The position numbers and the translations under genes are program-made. From assembly GCF_001399685.1 (NCBI RefSeq), contig NZ_JTHN01000079.1, positions 1 through 36,890 of the forward strand: a stretch of 36,890 nucleotides of DNA, read 5' to 3'. Shown one piece after another: positions 26,165 to 35,098 of this stretch. Each line of letters begins with the position of its first letter. Position 1 is the first letter of the stretch. Below the pieces are notes generated by a model. That model did no database searches. It was not told where the DNA came from and was given only the letters and a program-made list of their open reading frames with translations. The DNA is from Paenibacillus sp. A3 (GTDB lineage: Bacteria > Bacillota > Bacilli > Paenibacillales > NBRC-103111).

Positions 26165-27331
26165 ATGCCGTTTGCTATTTACGTACTTGGAATGATGATC
26201 TTTTCCATGACCACAGCCGAATTCACGGTGGCCGGAATCATGACTTCGCTATCGAAGGAATTTGACGTATCCATTGCTTCCATCGGCTATCTTATATCCG
26301 CTTATGCTGCGGGGATGATTGTGGGGGGGCCTTTGCTAGCGATTGGTTTGTCCAAAGTGTCAAAGAAAAGGGCCTTCTTATGGATTTCGGCCCTATTCCT
26401 CTTCGGTCAGACACTTGGCGCGTTAGCCTTCGGATATGAGATGATGATGGTTGCCCGGATCATTACCGGCATTTCCTCCGCTGCTTGCTTCGGCGTTTCG
26501 CTTGGCATTTGCTTTGAGTTAGTCAGTCCTCAGTATCGCGGTCGTGCCGCTTCCGTCGTCCTTGGCGGTTTAATGGTGGCTACCGCGCTTGGCTTGCCCG
26601 CGGCGATGCTCTTCAACCAATACTTCGGATGGCGCTCCAGTTTTTGGGCGGTTGTCGTACTGGTTTTGCTGTCCGGACTTTTGGGCATGAAAGTGATCCC
26701 CGCCGCGGCCAAGCCGCAGTCCGTTAGTTTACGCGGCGAATTGGCGAGCTTCAAAAATCCAAATCTATGGGCTGCCTATGCGACCAGCCTTCTCATTATC
26801 GGCGCGACGTTTGCCGCATTCAGTTATTTTGCGCCTATCTTGACCGACCTCTCCGGCTTCGACACAGCGACGATTCCGCTTCTGTTAGGGATATACGGCA
26901 TAGCGACAGTGGCAGGAAACCTGGTTACCGGCAGACTTGCCGATCGATATATGATGCCAACCTTAACCATAGGATTGGTACTCTTGACTGCCGCGCTGAT
27001 GATGTTCGGAATCTATGCCCACAGTCCGTACGTTTCTGTCATTGCCGTCATTCTGATTGGACTAACAGGAGTGACCCTTAATCCTGCGATGTCGACCCGC
27101 ATCACCCGCGTTGCAGGGACCGGCACGCTGGTTACGACCGTTCACGGGTCCGTTATTAGCCTCGGCGTCGTCGCCGGCTCTTCCATCGGAGGACTGGCCA
27201 TCGACGCTGGATATGGACTCCGTTCTCCGTTATGGGTAGGTTTCGTTCTGGCGATCCTGGGCTTGATTTCATTACTTCCTTACTTCAAGCAAGCTGAAGC
27301 GCCAGCCATCACGGTGAAGAGCAAGTGTTAA
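26165..27331 (+). CDS. MFS transporter, YdhP/AraJ-like exporter
   Basis: 388 residues, about 12 membrane helices. The start (MTTAEFTVAGIMTSLSKEFD) and loop 4-5 (FELVSPQYRGRAASVVLGGL) match the same DHA12-type exporter family as the gene at 11.4 kb, though the two are clearly diverged. It is expected to export drugs or sugars by proton antiport. ATG with GGAGG 9 bases upstream. It is the second gene of the TetR unit; operator repeats upstream suggest that it can be induced separately. A terminator follows. Confidence 0.92.
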   Translation: MPFAIYVLGMMIFSMTTAEFTVAGIMTSLSKEFDVSIASIGYLISAYAAGMIVGGPLLAIGLSKVSKKRAFLWISALFLFGQTLGALAFGYEMMMVARIITGISSAACFGVSLGICFELVSPQYRGRAASVVLGGLMVATALGLPAAMLFNQYFGWRSSFWAVVVLVLLSGLLGMKVIPAAAKPQSVSLRGELASFKNPNLWAAYATSLLIIGATFAAFSYFAPILTDLSGFDTATIPLLLGIYGIATVAGNLVTGRLADRYMMPTLTIGLVLLTAALMMFGIYAHSPYVSVIAVILIGLTGVTLNPAMSTRITRVAGTGTLVTTVHGSVISLGVVAGSSIGGLAIDAGYGLRSPLWVGFVLAILGLISLLPYFKQAEAPAITVKSKC

Positions 27332-27354
27332 TTTTTCCAACCGACAAATAAAGA

Positions 27355-27381
27355 AGGAGCTTGTCGCGGCGTGACAGCTCC
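27355..27381. terminator. Terminator after the MFS gene
   Basis: AGGAGCT-TGTC pairs with GACAGCTCCT with a one-base bulge and a GCGGCG loop. The T-stretch is weak (TAGTTTCT). Confidence 0.6.
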
Positions 27382-27412
27382 TAGTTTCTCCCCGCCCCCT
27401 TAACTTGCAGCT

Positions 27413-28246
27413 CTACATCGTAAATGTGCTAAGTAAAGACGGCCATATAGAAATTTTCTCACGGCAGGACGGACATGATGTTTCCCCCGCTAAATAATGC
27501 AGATGCCCGGCCAATGATTGCTCTCCGATCGCTTCCGCCCGCTCCGCTAATGTCCGTATTTCTTCATCTGCAAATGACGTTGCCGGAACGATGACATGTG
27601 ATTCCTGACCAGTGTGAAAGACGGGATCGTGTTCGTAGGCTTGAAGGATTTCTGCATGATCTTCATTAGACCTTAGGAATACATCTTCCTCGCAGGCCGG
27701 ACACACGGCCACATACTCATCACCGTGAATAAACGTCATCAACATATTGGCAACGATATACAAGCCCCGATAAGCAGCGTCCGCGACAAGAATATAACGT
27801 TTCTCCGTCTCATCGATGGAATGATAGGCTGTATAGGCGAATACTTCCTTTGTAAGCGCCTTGAGCTTACCAATGGCCTCTATATATTCACGATACAATT
27901 CGGTACAAACGGAGCTGCCTGCATCATCGGCCAGTTCCGCCCAAGATCCCGGAAATGGCGCCTCATCGCGCCCATCACGGCTTGCCTCGATTATACCGCA
28001 ACTGATAAACAGCTCTTTACGCACTTCCGCATCAGATGTAGAGCATGCTATTTGTGCCAAATACGGCATCGCCGCGTATGTAGCCGTATAGATCGTATTT
28101 TGATGGAACAAATGCTCCTGAAAGAGTTCGTCAAAAATCTCCTGGCTATATTGCCCCATGAGCTGCTGCAATAACACAGGTACGTTCTCGGCAGATCCGT
28201 ACGGTCCTGCAAGCTTTCTCCATACATCGCTATTCCACTTAAGCAA
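27413..28246 (-). CDS. Unknown HEAT-like protein with two CxxC zinc knuckles
   Basis: 277 residues, soluble. The N-terminus carries WRKLAGPYGSAENVPVLLQQ and HLFHQNTIYTATYAAMPYLA, a pattern common at the start of bacterial HEAT-repeat-like proteins of unknown role. Two CxxC pairs, CPAC (about 182) and CPSC (about 258), could bind one zinc ion. The start is TTG with GGAGG 6 bases upstream; no ATG in the frame has a comparable site. It stands alone between the MFS gene and the second anti-sigma gene, 104 bases downstream of the latter. Function not known. Confidence 0.65.
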   Translation of the reverse strand: MLKWNSDVWRKLAGPYGSAENVPVLLQQLMGQYSQEIFDELFQEHLFHQNTIYTATYAAMPYLAQIACSTSDAEVRKELFISCGIIEASRDGRDEAPFPGSWAELADDAGSSVCTELYREYIEAIGKLKALTKEVFAYTAYHSIDETEKRYILVADAAYRGLYIVANMLMTFIHGDEYVAVCPACEEDVFLRSNEDHAEILQAYEHDPVFHTGQESHVIVPATSFADEEIRTLAERAEAIGEQSLAGHLHYLAGETSCPSCREKISIWPSLLSTFTM

Positions 28247-28350
28247 GCTCTCCCTCCGTTCATGAAGTTAACAATATTGCCCATGAAGCTCCATCACCAC
28301 AACGACTGCCAGAACCCGCAAGTGGAGTGCCGTTCTGAGCCAGAGCACGC

Positions 28351-29952
28351 TTATTCCGGAATGACGCCTTTCGTCCCAGACTGCGGAATGATAAAGGACC
28401 AGTCGGCATCCCTATACTGATGGTTGAACATGATGCGTTTAAGAGTCAGTTGCTTGGGCATTGTATCTAACCCCTCGATGACAAAGCAAGCATCTCTCAA
28501 TTCGACCAAACCTGTTCTATCGATCGAGATACCTCCAGCAACACCCATGGAATACTCCTTGCCATTCTCGTCAATCGCAACCCAGGTATCCCCCATAATA
28601 TTGTTATTCACTGTACCTCCAAGCGGAATGATCCCATTCGCATTCGGACCGGGACCGATTTTTAGTCCCTTGAGCAGAAGCTTATCCCCCGAGTCTTCAA
28701 ATTTAGCGGGATGTTCTGCCGACATTTTTGCAGGGTCGAGCGTGACCGATGCTCCACTATTCTCCTGAATCACATAGCTGTCCAGCACGAACCGGATCTT
28801 CTGCTTGTCGTAGGCGAAATTATTATATTGATAGAACCATTGGGTCACTCCGCTCCAACGTTCCAGTTCGGACAGGCGACTGATGTCGAACTTAGAGCTA
28901 TCTCCCAGCCAATTCCCCTGTTCGTCCTCTAGATGATAGTTAAGATAATGGAATCCGCTTTGTCCGTTCGCCGCCCGTCCGGCCGCTTCCGGAGTCAGTT
29001 TCGTAGTAAATTCAAGCGATCCGCCGCTCGGTGTCCGGGTAGCCCCCTGCATGTGGATCTTTATGCCACCTGGAGTCTCATACGTTTGATTAATCGCGGT
29101 CAGCAGCGTTTGGGCTTTGGCTTTGGCCAGATCAGCCTCTATACTCATCGTCCAGTCCCCCTTTATCGTTTTAATCGGAGGCTCCGCTTTCAATCTATCC
29201 TTATATAGTCTCAGTTCATTGATATGCACATCAAGCTGCAGCTTGTCGGCCAGTACAGGACGCTTAAAGTCGAATTCGAATCGGTTGGTCGTCTTGTTCC
29301 CCCCCTGACTTTTATCATATAAAACATCTCCAAAATGACCCTTTTGGATATAGTGGACATTGAATTTAGCAGTATTATTGTAATTGATCTCTCCGATCAG
29401 GACATTTCCTTTGGTATCGTATATGTCAATCCCGATAATAAGTCGGGTTGAGTCGGCAATGACTTCGTTGACTTTCAAAATATAACCCTGGTCTGTAGCG
29501 CTGACGCCGGAAATCTGCACCAATCCCGTTTCTTGGACATTTTTCATACCATGGTCCACGTAGCTATCCTTCGCAAACAACGACCGCACCATACCGGCGA
29601 GGGTGGGCTGTGTATACAGCAGCGTGCTGCCCACAAGCACGACGGCGGCTGCCGTTGCACCCCAGACTTTGAGGCGTGCAGAACGTTTGGCGGCGTGGCT
29701 GCGTTTTATCTGGGCGACAATGGAGGTATCGTCCTGCGGGTCGATTTTTCCGATCGACTCTTGGTGCGTATGGCCTGCCTTTACCGCTTCGATTTCGATT
29801 CCTTCCAACGCCAGCATCACCCGGTCGGTAAACTCATCCGACAGGTTTTGGACAAATAGCGAATTTTCCCAGTTTCTTTCCTCTATCGTCGGTTTGCCGC
29901 TCTCCGCTTTACGACTGACTTTTTTCGTTTTGGTACGCTCCCAGAAAGTCAT
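28351..29952 (-). CDS. Membrane anti-sigma factor-like protein, DUF4179 type
   Basis: 533 residues. The cytoplasmic N-terminus (about 1-95) ends in a basic stretch, followed by one membrane helix (about 97-114, GATAAAVVLVGSTLLY). A DUF4179-like region starts right after it (AGMVRSLF, then ISGVSATDQGYILKVNEVIA), and the remaining 330 residues are beta-rich and extracellular, resembling DUF5643 domains. This build is typical of Paenibacillus anti-sigma factors that sense wall or membrane stress. ATG with AGGAGGGG 7 bases upstream. The first 44 bases overlap the end of the sigma gene, so they are coupled. No clear terminator follows. Confidence 0.85.
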   Translation of the reverse strand: MTFWERTKTKKVSRKAESGKPTIEERNWENSLFVQNLSDEFTDRVMLALEGIEIEAVKAGHTHQESIGKIDPQDDTSIVAQIKRSHAAKRSARLKVWGATAAAVVLVGSTLLYTQPTLAGMVRSLFAKDSYVDHGMKNVQETGLVQISGVSATDQGYILKVNEVIADSTRLIIGIDIYDTKGNVLIGEINYNNTAKFNVHYIQKGHFGDVLYDKSQGGNKTTNRFEFDFKRPVLADKLQLDVHINELRLYKDRLKAEPPIKTIKGDWTMSIEADLAKAKAQTLLTAINQTYETPGGIKIHMQGATRTPSGGSLEFTTKLTPEAAGRAANGQSGFHYLNYHLEDEQGNWLGDSSKFDISRLSELERWSGVTQWFYQYNNFAYDKQKIRFVLDSYVIQENSGASVTLDPAKMSAEHPAKFEDSGDKLLLKGLKIGPGPNANGIIPLGGTVNNNIMGDTWVAIDENGKEYSMGVAGGISIDRTGLVELRDACFVIEGLDTMPKQLTLKRIMFNHQYRDADWSFIIPQSGTKGVIPE

Positions 29953-30487
29953 AGTGATGCCCCTCCTTGTCTTCTACGATTTTTCGCAGACTGATTTTGG
30001 CACGAAAGACAGCGTTGGTAACCTGCCGGACCGACATGCCGGTAATATTGGCGATCTCCCTATTGCTGAGTTGGTTAGTGTAGCGTAAAATCAGTACGAG
30101 CCGATAATGCTCGGGCAGCGTCTCCAGCAGACGGTCCAGCTCGGAACGTAGCTCCTTTTGCAGCAGCTTCGATTCCGGCGTTTCGCGTTCATAGCTGTCT
30201 TCCTGCAACGAATCCTGTTTTTTTCGACTTCCCCGGTCCTTCTGCAAATTGATGGCGATCGTATAAACCCACCCCGCAAAACTCTGCGCCGGATTATGCG
30301 ATGCCAGCTTGCGGTAAGCTTTAATCAGCGTCTCCTGGGTCAGGTCCTGAGCGTCCGCTTCGGAAGACCCCATCTTGCGGAACAATCCGTAAAGTTTATT
30401 CTGATAGCGCCGGACGATGCCCGCATACGCCTGCTTATTGCCGTTCAGTACAGCTTCAATGATGGAATGATCGTTTATCAACTCCAC
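29909..30487 (-). CDS. ECF-type RNA polymerase sigma factor, second pair
   Basis: 192 residues. Region 2 is at about 20-85 (YAGIVRRYQNKLYGLFRKMG, SEADAQDLTQETLIKAYRKL, then FAGWVYTIAINL) and region 4 at about 130-180 (LPEHYRLVLILRYTNQLSNR, then EIANITGMSVRQVTNAVFRA). The start is GTG at 30487 with AGGAGG 7 bases upstream; the longer open frame to 30754 lacks a site. Its end overlaps the DUF4179-type gene, its likely anti-sigma factor, by 44 bases. An autoregulated promoter would lie in 30488-30683; only weak GAAAC candidates are seen there. Confidence 0.9.
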   Translation of the reverse strand: MELINDHSIIEAVLNGNKQAYAGIVRRYQNKLYGLFRKMGSSEADAQDLTQETLIKAYRKLASHNPAQSFAGWVYTIAINLQKDRGSRKKQDSLQEDSYERETPESKLLQKELRSELDRLLETLPEHYRLVLILRYTNQLSNREIANITGMSVRQVTNAVFRAKISLRKIVEDKEGHHYDFLGAYQNEKSQS

Positions 30488-30683
30488 GCATTCCCCTCCT
30501 CTTACGGTCTGACTTTTGATTTCATTTCTAAGACTCCTAGTCCGCATCGTTTCTCTCACTGGATTCCAGAAGTTTCTCAACTTCAACCTTGAAACTTTTG
30601 AAGAAAAATCTCTGAACAAAGGACCACACAATTTTTCGCCGTTACTTCTGATAAGGTTCAGCGCATTGGGAGTTTCGGCAACG

Positions 30684-30707
30684 AAAAAAGGCCGGGGGAT
30701 TCCCGGC
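30684..30707 (-). terminator. Terminator following the relic open frame
   Basis: GCCGGG/CCCGGC stem followed on the minus strand by TTTTTT. It is 21 bases past the stop codon at 30729-30731 and ends transcripts coming from the 31-35 kb cluster before the sigma promoter. Confidence 0.88.
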
Positions 30708-30728
30708 TTACCTCTAAGCATTAAATTT

Positions 30729-30905
30729 TTATTTGTCACACGTGTTAAATTCAATCATATACCCGACTAATGGTGAAAGCTTTGAAATCACCTTGGCCAA
30801 ATTAACGGCTGCTTCAGGAGAAGCAGGCTTCGCTAGATTCAAACATCGAAAGTATGTCCAACCAATCCCTCTAAGTGCTGGCAACCCATTCGACCGGCGA
30901 ACGCT
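30729..30905 (-). pseudogene. C-terminal relic of an unidentified gene (58 codons)
   Basis: A minus-strand frame open for 58 codons between the TGA at 30906-30908 and TAA at 30729-30731. It reads like real protein (LAKPASPEAAVNLAKVISKL, then SPLVGYMIEFNTCDK) and is followed at once by a terminator, but it has no start codon with a ribosome binding site. This suggests the tail of a gene whose front was deleted, perhaps when the 31-35 kb cluster was inserted. The family is not recognised. Confidence 0.4.
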
Positions 30906-30931
30906 TCATAATAAAGACCGTCGAGCCACCA

Positions 30932-32599
30932 TCAGGCTTTACCCGCCGCTCTTAGCAGACGAAGCAGCAGCTCCTTGCGCGGTCCCTGCGCCTTGCTAGC
31001 TAATGTAGCCAGCTTCTCCGCCTTGCCCCAAATCGGATACAGCACCCGCTCGGCCTCGTAATCCGGCAAGGTCTCTACATGCTGCACCAACAGCGACAGC
31101 TTGTCTTCGCTTTCCAGCTCCGGCTGAATCTTTAGCTTTAGCGATTCGTGGGAGCATCGTAGGCAGGCGACCAAGGCGGAAGTCGAACGTTCCGTTACGC
31201 CATGGGTTTCGGCAAAAACGGCCGTGAACTTGTCATGCATCAGCTGATGCTCATCGTCCACGAGGGCCATGTAAGCTTCGACGAGCGGAAAATACCGCTC
31301 GGCCGAAAGTCCCAGCCCGAATACGGCATAACTGCCCGGCATTACGCTTTTTTCGTCTTCCGTATCCTCGTACCATTCAAACTTTTCCATCGCCTCACGA
31401 GCGTATTCCTCCAATAACGGATGCAGCTCAGAATAAGCCAGCGCATTCGCAAAAAAACGGTGCGTATCCGATTTGGCAAGCCCTTTGATAGGCAATACCT
31501 CTCTCGCGCTGGATTTTAGCTTGATTTTGTAGCTTTTCGGGAAGCCCTTTCGGAGCAGAGAGAGAATAAATGAAATCGCCCGTTCGTACGCCCCGGCTTC
31601 TTCCTCGCGAAGAATGACCGTAATGAGGGAAAAAACATCGTTAGCCTTGCATTCGACTAACTCGTGGCGCAAACGTACGTCTTCTTGCGAGAAGCTGTCG
31701 CTGCCCTCCTTCAGCATGCGCACGGCTTTGCCGCTGCCAAGCTTCGCCGCCAATTCCAGAAAAGTCTGGCCCTTGATTTTACTGTAGTTCGGCTTATAAC
31801 GAAGAATCATCACCGCGCCGTACAACAGTAGGTCGACAGGCTGATTCGGCTCATCCATGTTCGCCAGAGCCGCATCCGGCTTGATTTCATATTCATTGGT
31901 CCCGTATTCGGAACGGGTAACTTCGTAGTAATGTGGCAGGAATACAGCCTCGGCCCAGTCGGTTAAGGCCCCGATGATTTTCCTTCGATGCTCCGCGAGC
32001 ACTTGCACCCGTTCTTTGTTCAGCTCCTGAATCCGATCAAATAAAGTAATCACCTTTGCGGCTTCCGGTTCGTGAAACAAATGTGGGTCAAGCAAATGAC
32101 GGGTCAAAAAGAAGGTTTCCAGCGGCTTTGTCGGGTAAGAGCCCTTCTCCAGTTTTTCCTCGATATAGGACTGAATTCGCTCCAAAAGCTGCCGCTTTTT
32201 CTCTTCATATACAATTTCCAGCACCGTTAATTTCACGGGCCCATCTGTCGTTGCGAAGGTTCCTTCAAAGGTAAACCGGTAGTCGATCAGCCGCGACGTC
32301 TTCAGCTTGTCCAGCTTCTCCTTTACGATTTCTGCCAGCAGGGGCTGAACCTCATGCAAGACCTGCTCCCGCGTAAAGGGTGACGCCTTCATTGACTTTC
32401 TGCCCGCAGCATTCGTTTTAAAATGCTTAACGCTGGTCCTGCCCGGCCGATAATCCAACATAATACATTGAAAGATCCCCGCTTGCAGCGTGGTGCGCTT
32501 GACCGCTTCCTCCACGTCCATTCGATTTTCCTGTTCGTCAAACCATTCATGAATCGCTGTCATCATCTCTTCCAGCGCTTCTTTCTGCAATGGGTTCAT
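30932..32599 (-). CDS. Long protein of unknown function (possibly DUF6138-like)
   Basis: About 555 residues, soluble, mostly helical, no signal peptide. The N-terminus MNPLQKEALEEMMTAIHEWF, with TTLQAGIFQCIMLDYRPGRT, is reminiscent of the DUF6138 family as I remember it; this cannot be confirmed here. The middle part has an ankyrin-like phrase (GQTFLELAAKLGSGKAVRML). The start is ATG at 32599 with GGGAG just 3 bases upstream; the longer frame from 32626 has no site. It is the last gene of a run of same-direction genes that includes a SUKH protein, which hints at a shared immunity or housekeeping role (inference). Confidence 0.7.
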   Translation of the reverse strand: MNPLQKEALEEMMTAIHEWFDEQENRMDVEEAVKRTTLQAGIFQCIMLDYRPGRTSVKHFKTNAAGRKSMKASPFTREQVLHEVQPLLAEIVKEKLDKLKTSRLIDYRFTFEGTFATTDGPVKLTVLEIVYEEKKRQLLERIQSYIEEKLEKGSYPTKPLETFFLTRHLLDPHLFHEPEAAKVITLFDRIQELNKERVQVLAEHRRKIIGALTDWAEAVFLPHYYEVTRSEYGTNEYEIKPDAALANMDEPNQPVDLLLYGAVMILRYKPNYSKIKGQTFLELAAKLGSGKAVRMLKEGSDSFSQEDVRLRHELVECKANDVFSLITVILREEEAGAYERAISFILSLLRKGFPKSYKIKLKSSAREVLPIKGLAKSDTHRFFANALAYSELHPLLEEYAREAMEKFEWYEDTEDEKSVMPGSYAVFGLGLSAERYFPLVEAYMALVDDEHQLMHDKFTAVFAETHGVTERSTSALVACLRCSHESLKLKIQPELESEDKLSLLVQHVETLPDYEAERVLYPIWGKAEKLATLASKAQGPRKELLLRLLRAAGKA

Positions 32600-32751
32600 C
32601 GTCTCCCGCCTTTCCGCGTGTTTCATCAGCTGATCTCGCCATATCCGTCAACGTATCCATTTTAAAAATACGTATTAATGTTCGCATGTCCCTTTATTTT
32701 ACACGTCTGCTAAGGGAATATGTAAAATTCCTCCTGTCTAATGTAGTGAAA

Positions 32752-34080
32752 TTATTCTTTGTCAAAATAATCATCTGGCAAATTTAATTCTTTCAAACAC
32801 TCTATAAATTTTTCCCTGAAGTTATTATTGCTTTTATATTCCGGCCATGCAGCCTTATAATAAGGCAATAACTTCTCATGGGGGATAATGCCCCAAAATA
32901 CAATAGAGTTTTTCACAACCTCCTTGTCGCCACCCATTAACACCTGTTCAATGATCTCCCAACTATCCGATTTGTCCTTGCAACTGCGTGTGGCATAGAT
33001 CGCGGCGGTTTGTATATTCGAGTCGGCGTGGCACAAAAAGGGCGCAAAGTTTTGGATTGTAATCGCGCCGGAAGATTCCAAAACATACCCCACATGACGT
33101 AACGTTTCCGGGTCGTGAACCCTGTCGAGACTTTGCACGATCACTTTTATAAATTCCGATAAATCAACAGATTTACCATACCAGTTCAGAATCTGTAAAG
33201 CGTGTAATAAATCCTCATTTCTATCCGAATGCAGGAGCTCGAGAAGATAGCCTCTTCCCGTGTCAACAGAGGATTTGCAGATTAGCCGAATGGCTGTGAT
33301 GCGATCGTTTTGTCCTTGATCGGCAACGTTTTTTAAAAAATCAATGGTTGGCTGCGAGATTTTCTTAAACTTGAACATTCCATCAAGCGCTTTTGATTTG
33401 ACTTCTTCGTTTGGGGCGTTTTGATAAACCTGGATCAACGCATTTTCATCGCCCGGCATTTTGCTGCCAAACCACGCGATATCATAATCCAAAAGAATTT
33501 CATCCAGCCAGCGCTCATACCAGTCCAGAAAATTGTCTTCATAGACAAAGAAAAAGGGATGATCGGGATAAAAACCTGAAGTATAAACGATTTTCCCTCT
33601 GTGTTCTCCTTCAAGCACGAGATACATATCGTATTCGCAGCCTTGTGTGCCAATGCACAACATGCCGCCCATCACCATATTATAGGCGGCGTCGTATTCC
33701 GAGTCGGAGATGTCCTCATCATTAATCAAGGGTTCGATTAGATGGTTCCATTCCTCTTTTGTCATTCTGGGGTGCAGAACGCATTTTGCAGTGAGTGCAT
33801 TTCTTTCGGTATAGGAAGTGGCCTTTTCAATCGAATAAATCCCGTAATACGGTCCGGCGCCTCCGTTTCCGACTTTCGTTAAAAACTGCGAATAAGGCTC
33901 CGGGAGCGTGACCTGATTTTTTGCTTGCCAGTCCGCAAGCTCTTTTGCTGTAAGCTTCTCATAAACCTTGTATTTGTGTGAGGATGCTCCAAACACCAAA
34001 AAGTCCGTGTCTTTGCGCATGGCCTTTTCGAGTTTGGTTGTTATTCGATCAAGCTGCGTTTCTTTCTTCCTAAACAACAT
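32752..34080 (-). CDS. SMI1/KNR4 (SUKH) protein with HEAT-like C-terminal half
   Basis: 442 residues, cytoplasmic. The SUKH domain is at about 45-190: KELADWQAKNQVTLPEPYSQ and FLTKVGNGGAGPYYGIYS, then MLCIGTQGCEYDMYLVLEGE and a HRGKIV turn, all typical of SMI1/KNR4 proteins. Residues about 200-420 are helix pairs of HEAT type (EEVKSKALDGMFKFKK, ITAIRLICKS, LLHALQILNWYG). SUKH proteins often neutralise secreted nuclease toxins; no toxin gene is near. ATG with GGGAGGG 5 bases upstream. A TATAAT on the minus strand (34103-34098) has no good -35. Confidence 0.85.
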   Translation of the reverse strand: MLFRKKETQLDRITTKLEKAMRKDTDFLVFGASSHKYKVYEKLTAKELADWQAKNQVTLPEPYSQFLTKVGNGGAGPYYGIYSIEKATSYTERNALTAKCVLHPRMTKEEWNHLIEPLINDEDISDSEYDAAYNMVMGGMLCIGTQGCEYDMYLVLEGEHRGKIVYTSGFYPDHPFFFVYEDNFLDWYERWLDEILLDYDIAWFGSKMPGDENALIQVYQNAPNEEVKSKALDGMFKFKKISQPTIDFLKNVADQGQNDRITAIRLICKSSVDTGRGYLLELLHSDRNEDLLHALQILNWYGKSVDLSEFIKVIVQSLDRVHDPETLRHVGYVLESSGAITIQNFAPFLCHADSNIQTAAIYATRSCKDKSDSWEIIEQVLMGGDKEVVKNSIVFWGIIPHEKLLPYYKAAWPEYKSNNNFREKFIECLKELNLPDDYFDKE

Positions 34081-34162
34081 ATTGCCCTCCCTTGTTGATT
34101 ATAGTCGAGGGACTTTCAACAAACGCACCGGAAGCATGCACGGATTTCCTGATATAATCCTG

Positions 34163-34882
34163 TTACTCTACCTTCTCATAGCGATTATTCTGCATCGCCT
34201 GCTTGATCCATTCCTCAATTTGATGCCCGGGTAACAGGATGTTGCCTCCAAAAGCATTGTTTTTATGAAAGCCCCAATCTCCATATACTAGCATATGGTA
34301 CTGACTATCCATTTGTTTTACGAGTCCCCATACGCCAAGATCTCCCTGTGCGCCTGCACTGATAAATAGCCATTTCCGGTAAAGGAATATGTACGGGTTC
34401 CCAAATATCTCGAAATCATCCAAGTACCCGCTACTCCCATTTCGGGCCGGAAAACGATTATTAAAATCTTTAATCATCCATACCTCTAAGACCTTAACTC
34501 GCAACCACGCTTTTAAATCATTCCGTTCAAGCACACATTCGATGGAACACTGGACAAAAGCAGAATGCTCAATCTCTTCCGGATGAGAATCCCACCCATT
34601 GAGACTGGAAGATATCGGAGTGTATAACATCCAAAAGGGTTCTCCCGCCTTCATATGGAAAGGATGACGTACTTTCACTGTTCTAACCTGACCTTGCACA
34701 GGCGGGCGATCTGACCGTACCCAATGGGGAGCATCTAGCGGAGGCACTTCGTTTTCGTAATCAGACCATTCCATAACATCATTTTCGAAACCAACGATAT
34801 CAAAAAACTCACTCTCCATCTTGACTGGCTCCGATAAACTGCCGCATGTCCCGCACACCAAGGAGATTACTTCTTGTACCAT
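34163..34882 (-). CDS. Protein of unknown function with N-terminal CxxC
   Basis: Not recognised. 239 residues, soluble. A zinc-knuckle-like CGTC (C10/C13) stands at the N-terminus, which is otherwise acidic; the middle alternates strands with Trp and aromatic residues (AGEPFWMLYTPISSSLNGWD, KVLEVWMIKDFNNRFP, FGNPYIFLYRKWLFISAG). It ends in a charged helix. ATG with GGAG 8 bases upstream. It stands 82 bases before the SUKH/HEAT gene in the same direction and may form an operon with it. Confidence 0.6.
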   Translation of the reverse strand: MVQEVISLVCGTCGSLSEPVKMESEFFDIVGFENDVMEWSDYENEVPPLDAPHWVRSDRPPVQGQVRTVKVRHPFHMKAGEPFWMLYTPISSSLNGWDSHPEEIEHSAFVQCSIECVLERNDLKAWLRVKVLEVWMIKDFNNRFPARNGSSGYLDDFEIFGNPYIFLYRKWLFISAGAQGDLGVWGLVKQMDSQYHMLVYGDWGFHKNNAFGGNILLPGHQIEEWIKQAMQNNRYEKVE

Positions 34883-34970
34883 TGTTTCAACTCCATTCTA
34901 TTAACTACCTATTTTATGAAACTGTGTGCTCGTCTGCAACTTGCCGCCTCAGGAGGCTATAAAAGGAAAA

Positions 34971-35018
34971 GGCATTATCATGAGCATGTCCCGCAAAGGA
35001 ACGCCCGCTGATAATGCC
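34971..35018 (-). terminator. Terminator for the operator-controlled gene at 35.1-35.6 kb
   Basis: A perfect 10-bp stem, GGCATTATCA/TGATAATGCC with a long GC-rich loop, followed on the minus strand by TTTTCC and TTTT. Confidence 0.85.
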
Positions 35019-35056
35019 CCCATCGAATCGTTTCATTTGATCCCTGTCTCACAAAC

Positions 35057-35071
35057 GGGGGTCAGTCCCCC
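35057..35071. repeat. REP-like palindrome
   Basis: GGGGGTCAGTCCCCC: perfect 5-bp G/C arms around TCAGT, 28 bases downstream of a stop codon. GGGG-TCAG-CCCC hairpins of this look occur as REP-type elements moved by RAYT transposases in many bacteria. Only one copy is in this window. Confidence 0.4.
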
Positions 35072-35098
35072 ACCGCTGTGCTTGCGCTTTTGCTTACT

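Noticed and set aside
30488..30754. N-terminal extension of the second ECF sigma factor
   Set aside because: No ribosome binding site and no sigma homology; GTG at 30487 has AGGAGG and gives the normal length.
34098..34103. Promoter of the SUKH/HEAT gene
   Set aside because: A perfect TATAAT is present, but no acceptable -35 lies 16-18 bases upstream, so only the -10 is mentioned.
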